From Fusarium oxysporum f. sp. lycopersici 4287 (taxonomy: Eukaryota; Ascomycota; Sordariomycetes; Hypocreales; Nectriaceae), in NCBI RefSeq assembly GCF_000149955.1, contig NC_030992.1, positions 3,922,850 to 3,986,849 of the forward strand: a stretch of 64,000 nucleotides of DNA. Reading direction: 5' to 3'. Below, in pieces: positions 47,460 to 58,913 of this stretch (position 1 is its first letter; each line of letters opens with the position of its first letter). The position numbers and the translations under genes were made by a program. The notes under the pieces are model-generated. The model had not been told where the DNA came from and did not search any database. It was given only the letters and a program-made list of their open reading frames with translations.

Positions 47460-47465
47460 CACGTG
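47460..47465. promoter_or_regulatory. CACGTG box 1 (PHO4/NUC-1-type site)
   Basis: A palindromic CACGTG, the core sequence bound by the bHLH factors Pho4 (yeast) and NUC-1 (Neurospora), about 825 bp upstream of the pho-4 start codon. Binding is inference. Confidence 0.4.
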
Positions 47466-47544
47466 CATCAACGATTGTCGTTGAGAGCTTAAAAAGAGGC
47501 TCTTTTGAGCAAGGGGCGGGAGCCAATAAGATGGGTCATAGCTC

Positions 47545-47550
47545 CACGTG
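47545..47550. promoter_or_regulatory. CACGTG box 2 (PHO4/NUC-1-type site)
   Basis: A second CACGTG 85 bp beyond the first, embedded in the longer palindrome TCCACGTGGA. Pairing of sites is typical of phosphate-regulated promoters in other ascomycetes. Confidence 0.4.
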
Positions 47551-48938
47551 GAGAAGGTCGTTCGCCCAGAGATAACCTCCCCGGATGCCAAGACTGATCA
47601 ATTACAGGGGTGGATTGTTATCACTGTTTTGCTTGAGACAAGTTTGTGAAGATCAAAAGGTTAACGCGAATAAAGTTATTAAAGTTGTTCTTTTCTTCTT
47701 CTTGTTATATCCGTATAACGGCGCCGAATACTATGCAGGACTAAAGACGCTTGTGTAGATGTCTCGTCAGTTACTGTGATGGTGATTAATCGCCATTTTG
47801 AAATCGCAAAGTCGCATTGATCTTTGACTGAGAGACTAACGAAAGCCAATATCCCACATCGTTCCATCCATTTCAACCCGTCTTTCGCCAAGCTCTCGCC
47901 AAGGACCGCGCCACTACTCCTTCTCCTCCCGCTGCAACATGAGCTTCTCATACAAGCACGTTTCCTCCCCGCCAAGTCTGCCGCTGACGATTCTAGAGGC
48001 ACCGAAGCTTTTTACATCCTGTTCCTCGGTGCATGTGGTTCTTGGCTTTAACAGCGGGAAAGCATTCGGGGTTCTCTTTGCCTGCTAGTTAGTGGTCTGA
48101 GCTAATGGTTGGCAGTAAAGATCCAGCACTGGAGATTCCCTCTTGGCTGTTAACCTGCTTTTGTAATGGTGGTTCAGCTTCCTCGGTGATCGCCTTTTGT
48201 GGTCTGTCTGTTCTAGAAGTATCCCCGTCTTGGCTGGTAATATTGAGCTCATTGGGGCGAGCTGAGATTTTGGAAAACTCTGCTAGTGTTGGGTTTTGAG
48301 AGAACGGCGAACTTTCTTGGTGGAATTCAGAGGCTTGGCTGTCTAGGCAATCTGCATATTCCAACCAGTTTGCCTGAGTAATTGTTGAGGCGAGATCTAC
48401 CTTGGAGGGGACTGATCAAGGCTGCTCAAGTATCATTCCCTCCTCACATTCTTGCTTTTGCTTAGATTTTACTACTCGTTTATCGCCGGGAATCGCCTTC
48501 GAGATCTTTGATTAGGTTGAGAGTATGTCAAACAGGACAATTTTGCATTCTGAGCGTGCCAGAAAAGAACCTGTGGCGGTTACGGCTGACAGGAATTTGT
48601 TTCAATGTCTTTGCCTGGCAATAGTCTGACCATTACCGACATGATAATGACCAAACGATTTCACTAGGGCACTCCTTACTGACTATTGCCTTACCCCCAA
48701 AAACAGAAGTGATGTAGCATTTGTTTCGCTTGACTGCTTGGCTCAGCATGCTCACAGAGCATGTACAAGTATTATGTCCTACATTAGCGACTCCCAACAA
48801 TCAAGAACTGCTAGTGGCAGCTTATGAAAAATATTCAGATTGCTTGAAACTAGCCTTTTTAAATACATTGAAGTTCCTTTGCCATTTCTTCTTATTTCCA
48901 GTCTAGCCACTTGATAGCAGGTTTTCGTTTTCAGTCCC

Positions 48939-50141
48939 TCACTTGTTTTCAAACCGCCACTCGAGATTCATATTCTCGTTCATTTTCAACAATGTATCCC
49001 GAACCATTTTCCACGTTGTTGCCACCTGCTCTACCCAAAGATCATCGCCTTTTTCGGGAGGTCTTACCTCAATCCAACCGTACTGTGACTGCTCAGCAGC
49101 TATCGGTTCACCTGACCGATTTATCCACAGTCGAGCAATGAAATCAGGATAGCTACGCCGGAACGATATTCTGTGATAGTCCTTCATACAAGGTTGAACC
49201 TCTGCCCACGATAAAGGCCTAAATTCAATCTTCTTCGTCTCAGTCCAGTATCTGAAACCAGGCCATTTCCCTCCCTGGGACATGTTGCCTCGACTGTATC
49301 CATGGAAGCCAATCCTGGGTACATCTCGCTGAGATGCGCCTCTGATAAGATCTCTAGGATCACTTAGATTGTCGACCATTGTTGTGAACTTCCAGGGAAT
49401 ACCAGTATCAGACGGAAGCCGCAGAGAAGCAACATTGTTGAAACTACCATGTTCTTGCCAGGGATCGCGTCTTGCGATCCCCCAAAGGTTATTGGGAGGC
49501 CGCCAGCTAATGGTATTGGGCCCATATTGCTGAAAGCCCTCAATATGCCAGCTCCTCTCACAGGCATCTATGAGCAAGGTAAACGCCTTGAGCATTGGGG
49601 TGCGAGAACATATAGGTGACGAGTATTCAAATGGCATCTGGGCGTACGTCTGTTCCCCATTCTCCGGTAGAACTTTACCTGTTTGAAGTCCTGTAGTTAT
49701 GTCAATACCCCTAGCCAGTTTTGATCCAAACGCAGGGGACAAACCTGGAGCTCCTCTTGAGAGGGGAGGCCCTAAGAGCCGGCAAACGATGCGCCGGATA
49801 GGAAGATCTGCTTGCTGAGAGGATTCTAGCCCTTGCTCTTGGGGTAGTTCAGATACCCCAAACATAGGAAAACTTGGCTCATTTACCACGAATGCGTCGT
49901 GTAGAGGATCAAGTCGAAATACTTCTTGTCCATGTGAACATGCCACGAGGTAACGAATTCGATTGCATATTACCTTGATTTCCGGACATGAATCACGAAT
50001 TCGTCTCAGTTCTTTATCATCTTCAAGTGTAAAGCGATCGGCCATGCTCGTTCCAATGGGTGTTATGACCGAGGGAAGAGCAAGTCTAATGATCTTTATC
50101 TTGAGCTCGACAGGCAATCGTTCGAAAGGGAAAGGATCCAT
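48939..50141 (-). CDS. 2EXR-domain protein
   Basis: A single exon of 400 aa from ATG 50141; an in-frame non-ATG extension upstream is not needed. The N-terminus PFERLPVELKIKIIRLALP is the F-box-like opening of the fungal 2EXR family, followed by the typical spacing to IRYLVACSHGQEVFRLD and FVVNEP. The C-terminal half has many Trp and aromatic residues (SWRPPNNLWGIARRDPW, KWPGFRYWTETKKIEF, RLWINRSGEP). No signal peptide or membrane segment is seen. 2EXR proteins are numerous in filamentous ascomycetes and have no established function; the N-terminal resemblance suggests protein-protein binding. Confidence 0.8.
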   Translation of the reverse strand: MDPFPFERLPVELKIKIIRLALPSVITPIGTSMADRFTLEDDKELRRIRDSCPEIKVICNRIRYLVACSHGQEVFRLDPLHDAFVVNEPSFPMFGVSELPQEQGLESSQQADLPIRRIVCRLLGPPLSRGAPGLSPAFGSKLARGIDITTGLQTGKVLPENGEQTYAQMPFEYSSPICSRTPMLKAFTLLIDACERSWHIEGFQQYGPNTISWRPPNNLWGIARRDPWQEHGSFNNVASLRLPSDTGIPWKFTTMVDNLSDPRDLIRGASQRDVPRIGFHGYSRGNMSQGGKWPGFRYWTETKKIEFRPLSWAEVQPCMKDYHRISFRRSYPDFIARLWINRSGEPIAAEQSQYGWIEVRPPEKGDDLWVEQVATTWKMVRDTLLKMNENMNLEWRFENK

Positions 50142-50822
50142 TGCTTGGGTTATAGGATATATTTGCCGACAGTTCAACCACAAGATAAAGCGTAGAGAGA
50201 AAGAAAAGAGACACAGGTTGAGAAGAGAGGTTAAAGAAAAGGGAGATACCTTTCCTTCCTTTATACCTAATTTTAAAGTTTATGTCTGAAAGAGTATTGA
50301 AAAGTTTGGTGTTACTGACAATGTGTCCGAGATCTGGTTTTCGAAACATTAAGTAGGTTCATAAATACTCTTATGCTATAGGAGGTCCGTCCAAGTGGTA
50401 TGAAGTCTAAACAGTGAGCTACATGTTTTATTTGCAGTTGGGATCCGTGACTAAGGTTTCAAATCACCACACAGAACTTAGCTACACAAGCTTTGGTGAC
50501 TTGAAGTCTAACAAAAAACCTAAATTCTCAAGGCCTATTACAGAAAGCGACCAATTAGTCCACTTCTATAGCACCAAGGGTATTATTGTTGACGTCATCA
50601 AGTTAACTAAGTTCTCTGTGGTGATATAAGCTCTCAGTCACCCAATTTCCACAACAAGTCACGGTGAATGCTCAGAAACTGTCACGTGAATACATCACAG
50701 TTAGGAATAACGAATACATATGCGCTACTTGTGTGTCTATCTAAGGTCGTACCCAAAGAGTAACAGCCCTAATCTAGAGTGCCCGCGCTGAGGCCAGGAA
50801 CAGGCCAAAGGCGACACATCTC
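50142..50822. other. intergenic, no gene seen
   Basis: The 680 bp between the 2EXR gene promoter and the 3' end of the ATPase gene contain only short frames without family character (for example 50414-50629). Confidence 0.55.
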
Positions 50823-53800
50823 TTACCAAGCCAACTTGGCTAATATTCCATGAGGCCATCTCCGGACACAAAACTTGCGACCTTCATCTAACAAAAGCTG
50901 GAAAATACCAAAAGCAAAAGGAAGAAACCAGTGTTCAACAGGGACATGCGTCGTTCCCAGAACAGGCTGCAGAGGCGGGATGTACAGCCAGAAGATAGCC
51001 ATAGCAAGCGAAAAGATGATAGCAGGGAACAGGTACCAGTTCTGCGTGTTCGGGTTGAACAGTGGCGGATGCTGAAAGATACTGAGTCGACGAGTTCTAG
51101 TCGCCATCAGATTGAACCACTGCATCACAACAAGGTTGACAAAGTAGATAGACGAAGCCTCGTTGGTCTTGGCCAGGTAGTAATCTGGATCAATACCAGC
51201 AGGAAGCTTTCCGAAGCTGAACCACAGCTCACTGAAGGGGATGCCCTGACGCTGGAGATACCAGAATGCCATTGCGAAGGAGGCGACTGTTTGGAGGACA
51301 CCGTTGACTCCGTATGCCTGAAGGATGAGCTGCCAGTTGACTAGGCGGTCCTTCTTGATGTTTCGAGGGGGACGAGTTAGGACATCGGCTTCGGGCTTTT
51401 CGTAGGATAGCATTGTCGCGGCGGCGCAGTCGGTGAAGCAGCTAGCCAAAGTTAGTAAGTGTTGGGCTACAAGCAGCAGGGATACTTACCAGATGATGAT
51501 CATAAGGAATGAAGACAGAGCTTGGGGCAGGCCAAAGGCTACAAAAGCCATGACGGGCCAGAACTCTGAGAAAGAGCCGGCAGGCAAGAGGTATGAGATG
51601 ACCTAGGATCAATGTAAGTCTGTGATCCTTTACATAGAGCACGTCCAAGACATACCTTCTTGAGATTGTCAAACACAACCCGACCATACTGCACAGCAAT
51701 AATGATAGATGAGAAAGTATCCAGCAGAACCATATCCGCCGCCTCCATAGCAATATCCGAGCCACTACCCATCGAGATACCAACATCAGCAGCCCTAAGC
51801 GATGGAGCATCATTGACTCCATCGCCCGTCATGGCCACAACATTGCCTTTCTGGAACTCACGAACGATTCGAAGCTTCTGTTCCGGCGTTGTTCGTGCAA
51901 ATACGATCTCCTCATAGTGAGTGAGTGTCTTCCACTGATGTTCATTGAGAGACATGAGCTCTGGACCGCTGAGGACGATGGCACCGAGGTGGGAGATAGG
52001 TGAGTCTTTGGTATCGTCGGGGCTGTAGCGCTGGAGGGCTGTGCTGTCATCGACAGTTTGGGAGGTGACGATACCGGCTTCACGGGCGATGGCTAGGGCA
52101 GTGAGGGCGAAATCACCAGTGACCTATCGGATCGTCAGTTTATACTACGGGTACATCGTGAGGGGGGTCACGTACCATGGCGATTCGGATACCAGCGCCG
52201 CGCAACGTGCTCACGACATGAGGAATGTCATGTCTGAGAGGATCGACGATGGCGACCATTCCAACCAAAGTGAGGCCAGTGTTTGACCCCCGTGTAACTG
52301 CATGCTCAAACTCACTCGTCTCCCGATTCTTGGGGAGGTCACTGCCCTTCACAATCTTGCGAGCAAGCAACAAACATCGTTTACCTTGTGAAGAGTATGT
52401 GTTCTTCAGCTGCTCCACCGTAGCTCGCATAGCCGCGTTAAGAGGGATAGTTTCGCCATGTTCAGAGACATAGTGCGAGCAGCGACCGATAAGAACATCA
52501 GGAGCACCCTTGATGGTCAGGAGGCTAGATATTATGGTTAGAAAAGATTCATCTTCAGTCTTTTGGTGACTACTCACATATCGTCTGTGTTGAACGCGGT
52601 CTCCTTGCTAAGCGTAGCAGCTACAGCCTCGGCCCTTGTGCAGGAAAAGCAACGAATCATGAACTTGTTCTTACTGTTGAAAGCAAGATCATAGATCTTG
52701 TTCCAGCAAGCACGCAGGTAATCGACGCTGCTTGGGTCAACAAACTCGGCGAATCGGAGGACAGCTTGATCAGTCGCATCACCAAAGATCCTTCTGTCAG
52801 CCAGCGGAGCATCCTTTGTAGCGGCATCAAACTCAGATGCGTTGCAAAGAGCAGCCAAAGCACGAAGTTGGAGGATCGGGTGGGTAGCAGATTTAGACTG
52901 GCCAAACTTTCCGCGAGCGTTCTCGATGGTCATGTTGAGTCCTCCGACTGCGCAGTTAGAGACAGCCATCTTCGCCTGTAACTTGTTAGCGCAGCTCAGA
53001 CATAAAGTTTGAGCGGGAAACTTACTGTGGTAAGAGTACCGGTCTTGTCAGAACAAATCACGGAAACAGATCCAAGTGTCTCCACGGTCTTGAGGGACTT
53101 GCAGAGAATCTTGTTCTTCTTCATAAGGTTGGCGGTGATTGTGAGACCAGCGGTGATGGAGATGGGAAGACCTTCGGGGATGAATGCAATGGCGACGCTG
53201 ACGCAGTTGACGATTAGGGTTGGTACGTTGATGAAGTCGGGATGTTTCTTCTTCAGGAACGCGCCCCTGTTGAAGGATGTCAGTGTTGTAACGGAAGGTT
53301 GAGGTGGTGGAGGGGACGTACCAAATGATGCAGACAACAGCGATCATACTTATCATGATACTGGCAATGATGATGACAAAGTAGAGTACTTCCTTCTCAA
53401 GCGTCGTCATCTGGACCTTGGGCTCGTTCGTCAAACTCGCGATACGTCCAAACACTGTCCTGTCACCAGTAGCAACTACAATACCAGTACACGAACCGAG
53501 TATACAGTGTGTACCTTGCAGGCCAATGTTATGCGTCTCAAGGTAGTTGGTATCAGTATGATCTACAGTACCCGCCACAGGCTTAGACTCTCCAGTAAGA
53601 ACAGAGCGATCAAACTTGACGTCGGAGGAAGCCTCGATCAAGCGAATATCAGCAGGGAGCTTGTTACCAGCCTTGACCCTGATGACATCGCCTGGGACAA
53701 TGTCCGCAGCATTGAGGTCAACGAGATGACCATCGCGAATAACATGGCCTTCTTCAGGAAGCATATTCTTGATGGAGGACATGGTACGTGAGGTAGACCA

Positions 53801-54580
53801 GTCTTGAAACATATTGAAGAGTGCTTGGATGAAGAAAACGGCGAGGAGGACAATGGCGAGTGCCTTTCAAAATTAGCAAGATCAATCAAAACTCAGAGAA
53901 TGGAGAGACTCACCAGGTTGGCAACAGCAGGAGGATCACCCAATGGCTTCCACGAGACAAAGACGAGAATACAACCCGTAAGCAGAATACTTCCGAAACC
54001 GCCAAAGAAGTATAGGAAGATTGTTCTGAACCAGTGCGTCTTGGCGGGAGATGGTGCGTTTCTGCCATATTCGCGCTGTCTCCTCTCAGCTTGTTCGGTC
54101 GAAAGGCCAGCGGTGGATGAAGTAGTGAGTCGTTTCTCGACATCGAAGGGGGCGATGGTATGCCACTCGAGGTCCGTCAAAGCTGTTAAACGCATCGTTG
54201 TTAGCTCATGTCAACCTAGTAGAGTCATGCGAGAATATCTTACCTTTTGTCGTAACGTCCCTTGCCTTGGCTAGTTCAGCTTGTTCTTTCCCCTTTGACT
54301 CCTCGATATTGAACGACCTGTTACGCGACTGTGAGTACCTATACCCAGCTTCAGTTTTCCAGACTTACACTGTGCGGTAGGTGACAGGAAGAACAAGCGA
54401 CGGGTCAGCGCGATTTCTCGAGCCCGCTCTATGAATACTCAACGAATCCCTTGAGCGAGAGCGAGACCGCCTACGAGAGCGCCGTTCACCATGACGCGAA
54501 ACCCGAACGGCTTCATCGTCATCGTTCCAGTGAATGCGCTCACCGAAAATAGCGGCGTCCTTTTTCTCGTCTTCAATCAT
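50823..54580 (-). CDS. type II P-type cation-transporting ATPase (Na+/K+-ATPase-like)
   Basis: Ten exons: 54580-54369, 54317-54244, 54182-53914, 53863-53322, 53266-53026, 52975-52578, 52524-52176, 52123-51656, 51602-51490 and 51441-50823. Introns of 48-61 nt all keep frame; the product is 1094 aa. A basic Arg/Ser-rich N-terminal extension ([14 protein letters not shown]) precedes the cation-ATPase N domain ([17 protein letters not shown]). The actuator TGES is at ~275, the membrane-helix-4 motif is IPEGLP and the phosphorylated Asp lies in CSDKTGTLT (~439). Nucleotide-binding KGAPDVL and hinge [10 protein letters not shown] (~794) follow. The overall order and [13 protein letters not shown] context place it with fungal type IIC/ACU-like Na+ or K+ pumps rather than with Ca2+ (PMR) or H+ pumps. 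Ion specificity cannot be fixed from sequence. The product is a plasma-membrane or endomembrane pump for alkali cation homeostasis (inference). Confidence 0.93.
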
Positions 54581-56623
54581 GTCGAAGGTGAGAGGACAGG
54601 TAACCAAGTGAGAAGAGATGAGATGTCAGAGGCAGTAACAGAGTAGAAAAGAATGGTAAAACGGCAGGAGAAGCTGGGAGAATGCGAGCCTTGATATTTG
54701 TTTTGGCATGTGGATAGCAGAATAATCGCTCATCATTTTCAGGACAGTTCACGTTAAGCGACTCGTAAAGGCTGGCTGAAGTATTTCGTATAAGTGAGTC
54801 CATAATAAAGGTACAATCCTCAGATCATAGCTCAGCTCCGCCTTTAATTCCACGTTCAAAGCAGGATTAGTGACTTTTCTCTTTTCTCGATCCCTTTTCT
54901 CCACAGGGCCTGAATCAAGAGGCGTAGGGAACTTAAAAACCGGTGTCGATAAACGAGAGGGATGTGGAGGCCGTTTAGCGTCCGCCCTCCTCAGTGCCAT
55001 GATATTAGATTAGCCCTGGGAGTGTACCAATACTGTGGTTGAGATATCACCAACTTGGTGTTTCATGCGTACACGATTGGCCATTCTAGGGCATGTGGTT
55101 GGTCACCATGTGCACTGCCTCGATGCCAATAAGCAAGCTGGTTACGCTTAAACGAGTAATCCGTGAGCTATGACGCGAAGGAATCGTGGGGAGTCTTGGA
55201 ACTGTCTTGGTTCCTCGTGCACGGTTTGTCTCGATATGCAGGGTACTAGTGAAGGAATATCAAGACACGATAACATTGGACGAAATCCTTAGCTGAGGAG
55301 GCGCAGCGTCGATCGTTCTAGGTAATCCAATTCGGCATGTCCCTGAACTGGGCAAGCTGTCGCGTATGCAAGCTCAGTCTAACTAATGCAGCAAAGGCAC
55401 AATGTGATCAATGCACTCCCACTGACAGAATTAAGCACTGACAGACAAAGAGCTAAGAGAAAACAAGCCTTTTCTTTCCGAGCAAGTGGATGTATGGGTT
55501 GCAGCAAATGCAACATGATCCAGGTTTTGTCAACGGACCCCTCCCTCTAGCCGGAATCTGGCAGCTCGCTAGCAGTGAGGAAACAAAGCCTGGATGAAAT
55601 GAGGTATCCGAGATGAGACACTAGCGACGGGCGCAGCTGCCAGCCCACTCACGTTTAGATGCAGGTTATCAAGAGGCTCGATTTAAGACGTCTTGGCTGC
55701 GAGAGACAAGTTTTTTAGCGCCGGGTCCTAGCGTTCAGGGTCCCCGCCAGTGTAACGCTGTTACAGTCGTTTCGCAAGCCACTCGATGTTGTACGAGAGA
55801 TTACTTCTTAATATGTCATATCATTCTTAAAGAATGATCGCGAGATTTAAACCGGACACTTGGTTTGCTAACCGGGTACATTAGTGAATGGGAACACATG
55901 TAATCCTGTGGCAAAGCGCGATTAACTTCTCGATGAACCAGGACAAAGCAGCGCGTCAATGCAAACTCCCTGGGGTGTTTTGGAAACTCTCATTTCTTGC
56001 TCCTTTCACAAGCCCTGAGAAAAAGGTCATCTGGCACAAACAAAGAGGGGAGTTCCGCCGTTGGTGGAGGATGAGGGATTTATCTTAGTCGTGGGTTTCT
56101 TTACGAGCGCCGCCAGGTACCGTCTTGTCATTTCTGAGCCTTGAGAATAGGGCTGTAGACTACCCCAGTACAAGGCGCTGTTAGCTCGCGTGGGCCAGTA
56201 TTTAATCCCCGACCCATCGCGCTATCCAGATTCAGGGTGTCAGATTCGACTGGCGGCCTCCAGCCAGCTCCATTTTGCGCAGAAATTACAGACAAAGACC
56301 ACTTCTGGCGAGTCTTCTTTTACAAATCTCAATGATCGAGAGCGTAATATTTATGTAATGTGAGTTTTTGGAAGGCAATGAGGTTGTAAGACCAGGCAAC
56401 ACAATCTCCAAGCGAGGCTGTGAATTTTTTGGGGGGTCACCACGTCAAGTCTTGAGGGAAGGTCAGTGAAGAATCACGCGCAGTGTCTAAGCATAACTCG
56501 ATGCAGTGTTAGCTAAGTCTTTTCGGAACAGCCCTGGGATAGGACCTTTGAACCGCAATATTGCCAACCGATCGTCCAAAGTACATGTGCGATTAAGTGG
56601 TTACTCGGTAATTTACTCACTTT

Positions 56624-56644
56624 TTTGTTTGTTTGTTTGTTTGT
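56624..56644. repeat. (TTTG)n microsatellite
   Basis: About five tandem copies of TTTG following a T run. Simple sequence repeat, possibly length-polymorphic between strains. Confidence 0.8.
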
Positions 56645-57290
56645 ATATTTTTCGTCTGGGTGGCTGTAACGAAGCCAGATCTCCTACTGGAGCAAAAGAC
56701 GTGCTGAGCTAGCTAGGTACAGGGAAACCCCGCTTCCTTCACCATCCAGCATACCAATGGCACAAAAGGTGCTGTATTTCTCAAGCCCGTCACCCGTCAG
56801 CGGGTTCGGGGGCAATCTATTGTCGAACTTTTTCCACCGACCAGAATTCTCTCGCGCATCACTACATCTGCCGACGCAGTCCACAATCTCCAGTAACCAA
56901 GTTGTAGCTCGTAGTCGACTGTCGCGGCGGCAGGGAAAAACCTCGGGAAGGAATCAGAGGCCGACGGTGCGGCTTGCCTTCAAAGGAGAAAAACCCATCG
57001 CAATCGGCGTCGTTGATCGGGAGGATGTCGCTACCGATGCCATGGGCATCGTCCTCCGATATCTAAGGCGTTCTGGTTCTGAGGTGCCGCCATTAGATCC
57101 GACAAAGGTGTTGTCAGAGAAGGCGAACTCTCCAAAATTCCTTCTCTGAAAACTGCTGTTAGGGAGCCGATAGCATCCCCGCAGTTTTGTGTGGTCGCGT
57201 GGCCTGCAGAAAATCCCGCTCCTAACACGGCACTAACAGTGCGTGCCAAGAAAGAATTTTTACAGGGGAGAGTTGTAATTTACTCACTTC

Positions 57291-57310
57291 CTGGCAGGTC
57301 CTGGCAGGTC
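57291..57310. repeat. 10-bp tandem duplication
   Basis: CTGGCAGGTC is present twice in direct tandem. It is too short to tell slippage from a regulatory duplication. Confidence 0.7.
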
Positions 57311-57851
57311 TAGGGTAATGCGTTCCGAGACTCCAATACAGAAACCTCTCATCCGGCTTCTGTTCTTTCCTTTTTTATTTAATACTGGAGTAAAATTGTA
57401 TTGATTCTTTCTTCATGTGTTGTGCATCTAGATTATTGACTTTTCCCTACCAGCATCAATCGTTCTATCAGCAAGGTGTTGCATTTAGTGTCAGGTTATT
57501 CGCATGCTGCCGTATCCGTACAATGGGCTTCATTATCGATAAGCCATATCTTATCGTCCAAATACCATGCGTGACGTCACATCATAACGCCCAATTTCTC
57601 CATCACCAGCTTCACATGATGAGAATACAAAAGGTGCACTCTCGCCCTCATCGTTCCATTGAACACTGCCACCCCGCGGGATTTGGGGTCCGTTGAAGAT
57701 CTAACCAATCCCAACCCTCAATTGCTCGCTAGATCACCCCCAAAACTCCTCCCTCCCCCACGGCGGGGCTCCTCCGGCCTCGGCTTCAACGTAAAAGACG
57801 AGCTGTGATTGGCCTCATTGTTACAAAAACGGCCTTCTTTCCGATGTCATC

Positions 57852-58913
57852 ATGTTGCCCATCATGCGCTCATCTCCACGCATCGGCATCCGTACATATA
57901 CCTCCCACTCCCTGCAAACTCCTCTCTCACGTAGATTCATCTCCTCATACACTCACAAACTGCCCGCCATGAAGCTCCTCTACCCAACATCCCTCAAACT
58001 CGACGTCCAGAGCCTCGAGGGCTTCTCCGTCGACCTCTTCCCCTACGACGTGAAGAAGACCATCCCCGAAGAGCACGTTGATGCCGAGATCCTCGTCACC
58101 TGGACAAACACACCCGAGAACCTAAAAGACGCCGCAAAGCGCCTCACAAAGCTCCAATGGATCCAATCCCTCGCCGCTGGGCCAAATGATGTTCTGGGTG
58201 CTGGTTTTGACGCCTCCAAGATTAAAATCACAACGGGCTCGGGACTGCACGATCACACTGTCGCTGAGCATGCGCTGGGTCTGCTGCTCAACGCTGCGCG
58301 CCGCTTCTACGAGATGCGCGATTATCAACTCCAGGGAAAATGGCCCGGTCATTTGGGCGGTCCTCAGCCCGATAGACCCAAGAACGCATTCACTACACTG
58401 CGCGATGCTCGTGTTCTCATCTGGGGCTTCGGCAATATTGCAAAGACCCTCACCCCGCAGCTCATCGGCCTTGGCGCCGACGTTCGGGGCATTGCGCGCC
58501 GAAAGGGCGTCCGCAACGGAATTGAAGTCTACAGCGAAGACGATCTCGACACACTTCTCCCCGAGACCGACGCGCTCGTCATGATTCTCCCTGGTTCTGA
58601 CTCCACGCGCCATGTTCTCAACGCTCAGCGCCTGAAGCAATTGCCCAACCACGCGTGGGTCGTCAACGTGGGGCGCGGTACATCTGTTGATGAGGATGCG
58701 CTTGTTGATGCGCTTGAGAAGGGAGAGATTGGCGGTGCGGCGCTGGATGTGTTTGAGACTGAGCCGCTTCCTGAGCCGAGTAGGATCTGGAAGGCTCCTA
58801 ATACTATTGTGTCGCCGCATGCGGCTGGTGGAAGACCTCAGGGTGCGGAGGGGCTTATCGCTGATAACCTAAGACGGTTTAGGGCGAAGCAGGAGTTGAA
58901 GAACCTCATTTAA
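57852..58913 (+). CDS. D-isomer-specific 2-hydroxyacid dehydrogenase
   Basis: A single exon of 353 aa. The first ~38 residues are Arg/Ser/Thr-rich and lack acids (RSSPRIGIRTYTSHS, SRRFISSYTHK), a likely mitochondrial targeting sequence. A second Met at residue 40 (57969) begins the enzyme proper and could give a cytosolic form. The NAD-binding loop is WGFGNIAK (Gly192), and catalytic Arg275 is in VNVGRGTSVDEDAL. Glu304 is in DVFETEPLP and His323 in VSPHAAGG, with the usual spacing of the Arg/Glu/His triad. The family reduces 2-keto acids to D-2-hydroxyacids with NAD(P)H (glyoxylate, hydroxypyruvate, phosphoglycerate or others). The exact substrate is unknown. Codon use is C-rich early and drifts to T later in the gene. 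Confidence 0.93.
   Translation: MLPIMRSSPRIGIRTYTSHSLQTPLSRRFISSYTHKLPAMKLLYPTSLKLDVQSLEGFSVDLFPYDVKKTIPEEHVDAEILVTWTNTPENLKDAAKRLTKLQWIQSLAAGPNDVLGAGFDASKIKITTGSGLHDHTVAEHALGLLLNAARRFYEMRDYQLQGKWPGHLGGPQPDRPKNAFTTLRDARVLIWGFGNIAKTLTPQLIGLGADVRGIARRKGVRNGIEVYSEDDLDTLLPETDALVMILPGSDSTRHVLNAQRLKQLPNHAWVVNVGRGTSVDEDALVDALEKGEIGGAALDVFETEPLPEPSRIWKAPNTIVSPHAAGGRPQGAEGLIADNLRRFRAKQELKNLI

Larger units (their letters stand above)
46637..48938. other. long intergenic region upstream of pho-4
   Basis: About 2.3 kb without a supportable gene. The proximal part should contain the pho-4 promoter and leader. Open frames at 46639-47217 and 47679-48002 on the minus strand lack conserved character. The distal part contains the 3' side of the 2EXR gene. 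CACGTG boxes at 47460 and 47545 are listed separately. Confidence 0.55.
54581..57851. other. long intergenic region
   Basis: About 3.3 kb between the divergent ATPase and dehydrogenase genes. An 83-codon minus-strand frame with ATG at 55000 and a 130-codon plus-strand frame at 56757 were judged non-coding. A (TTTG)n microsatellite and a 10-bp tandem duplication are listed separately. 55.5-56.5 kb has no open frame longer than about 65 codons. Confidence 0.5.

Noticed and set aside
54749..55000. 83-codon minus-strand frame with ATG at 55000
   Set aside because: Low-complexity, no recognised family, located in the ATPase upstream region. It may be an upstream ORF but evidence is too thin for a gene.
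56757..57149. 130-codon plus-strand frame
   Set aside because: No domain, no signal peptide, and a Ser/Arg-rich composition typical of non-coding GC-richer DNA. No splice partner was found.
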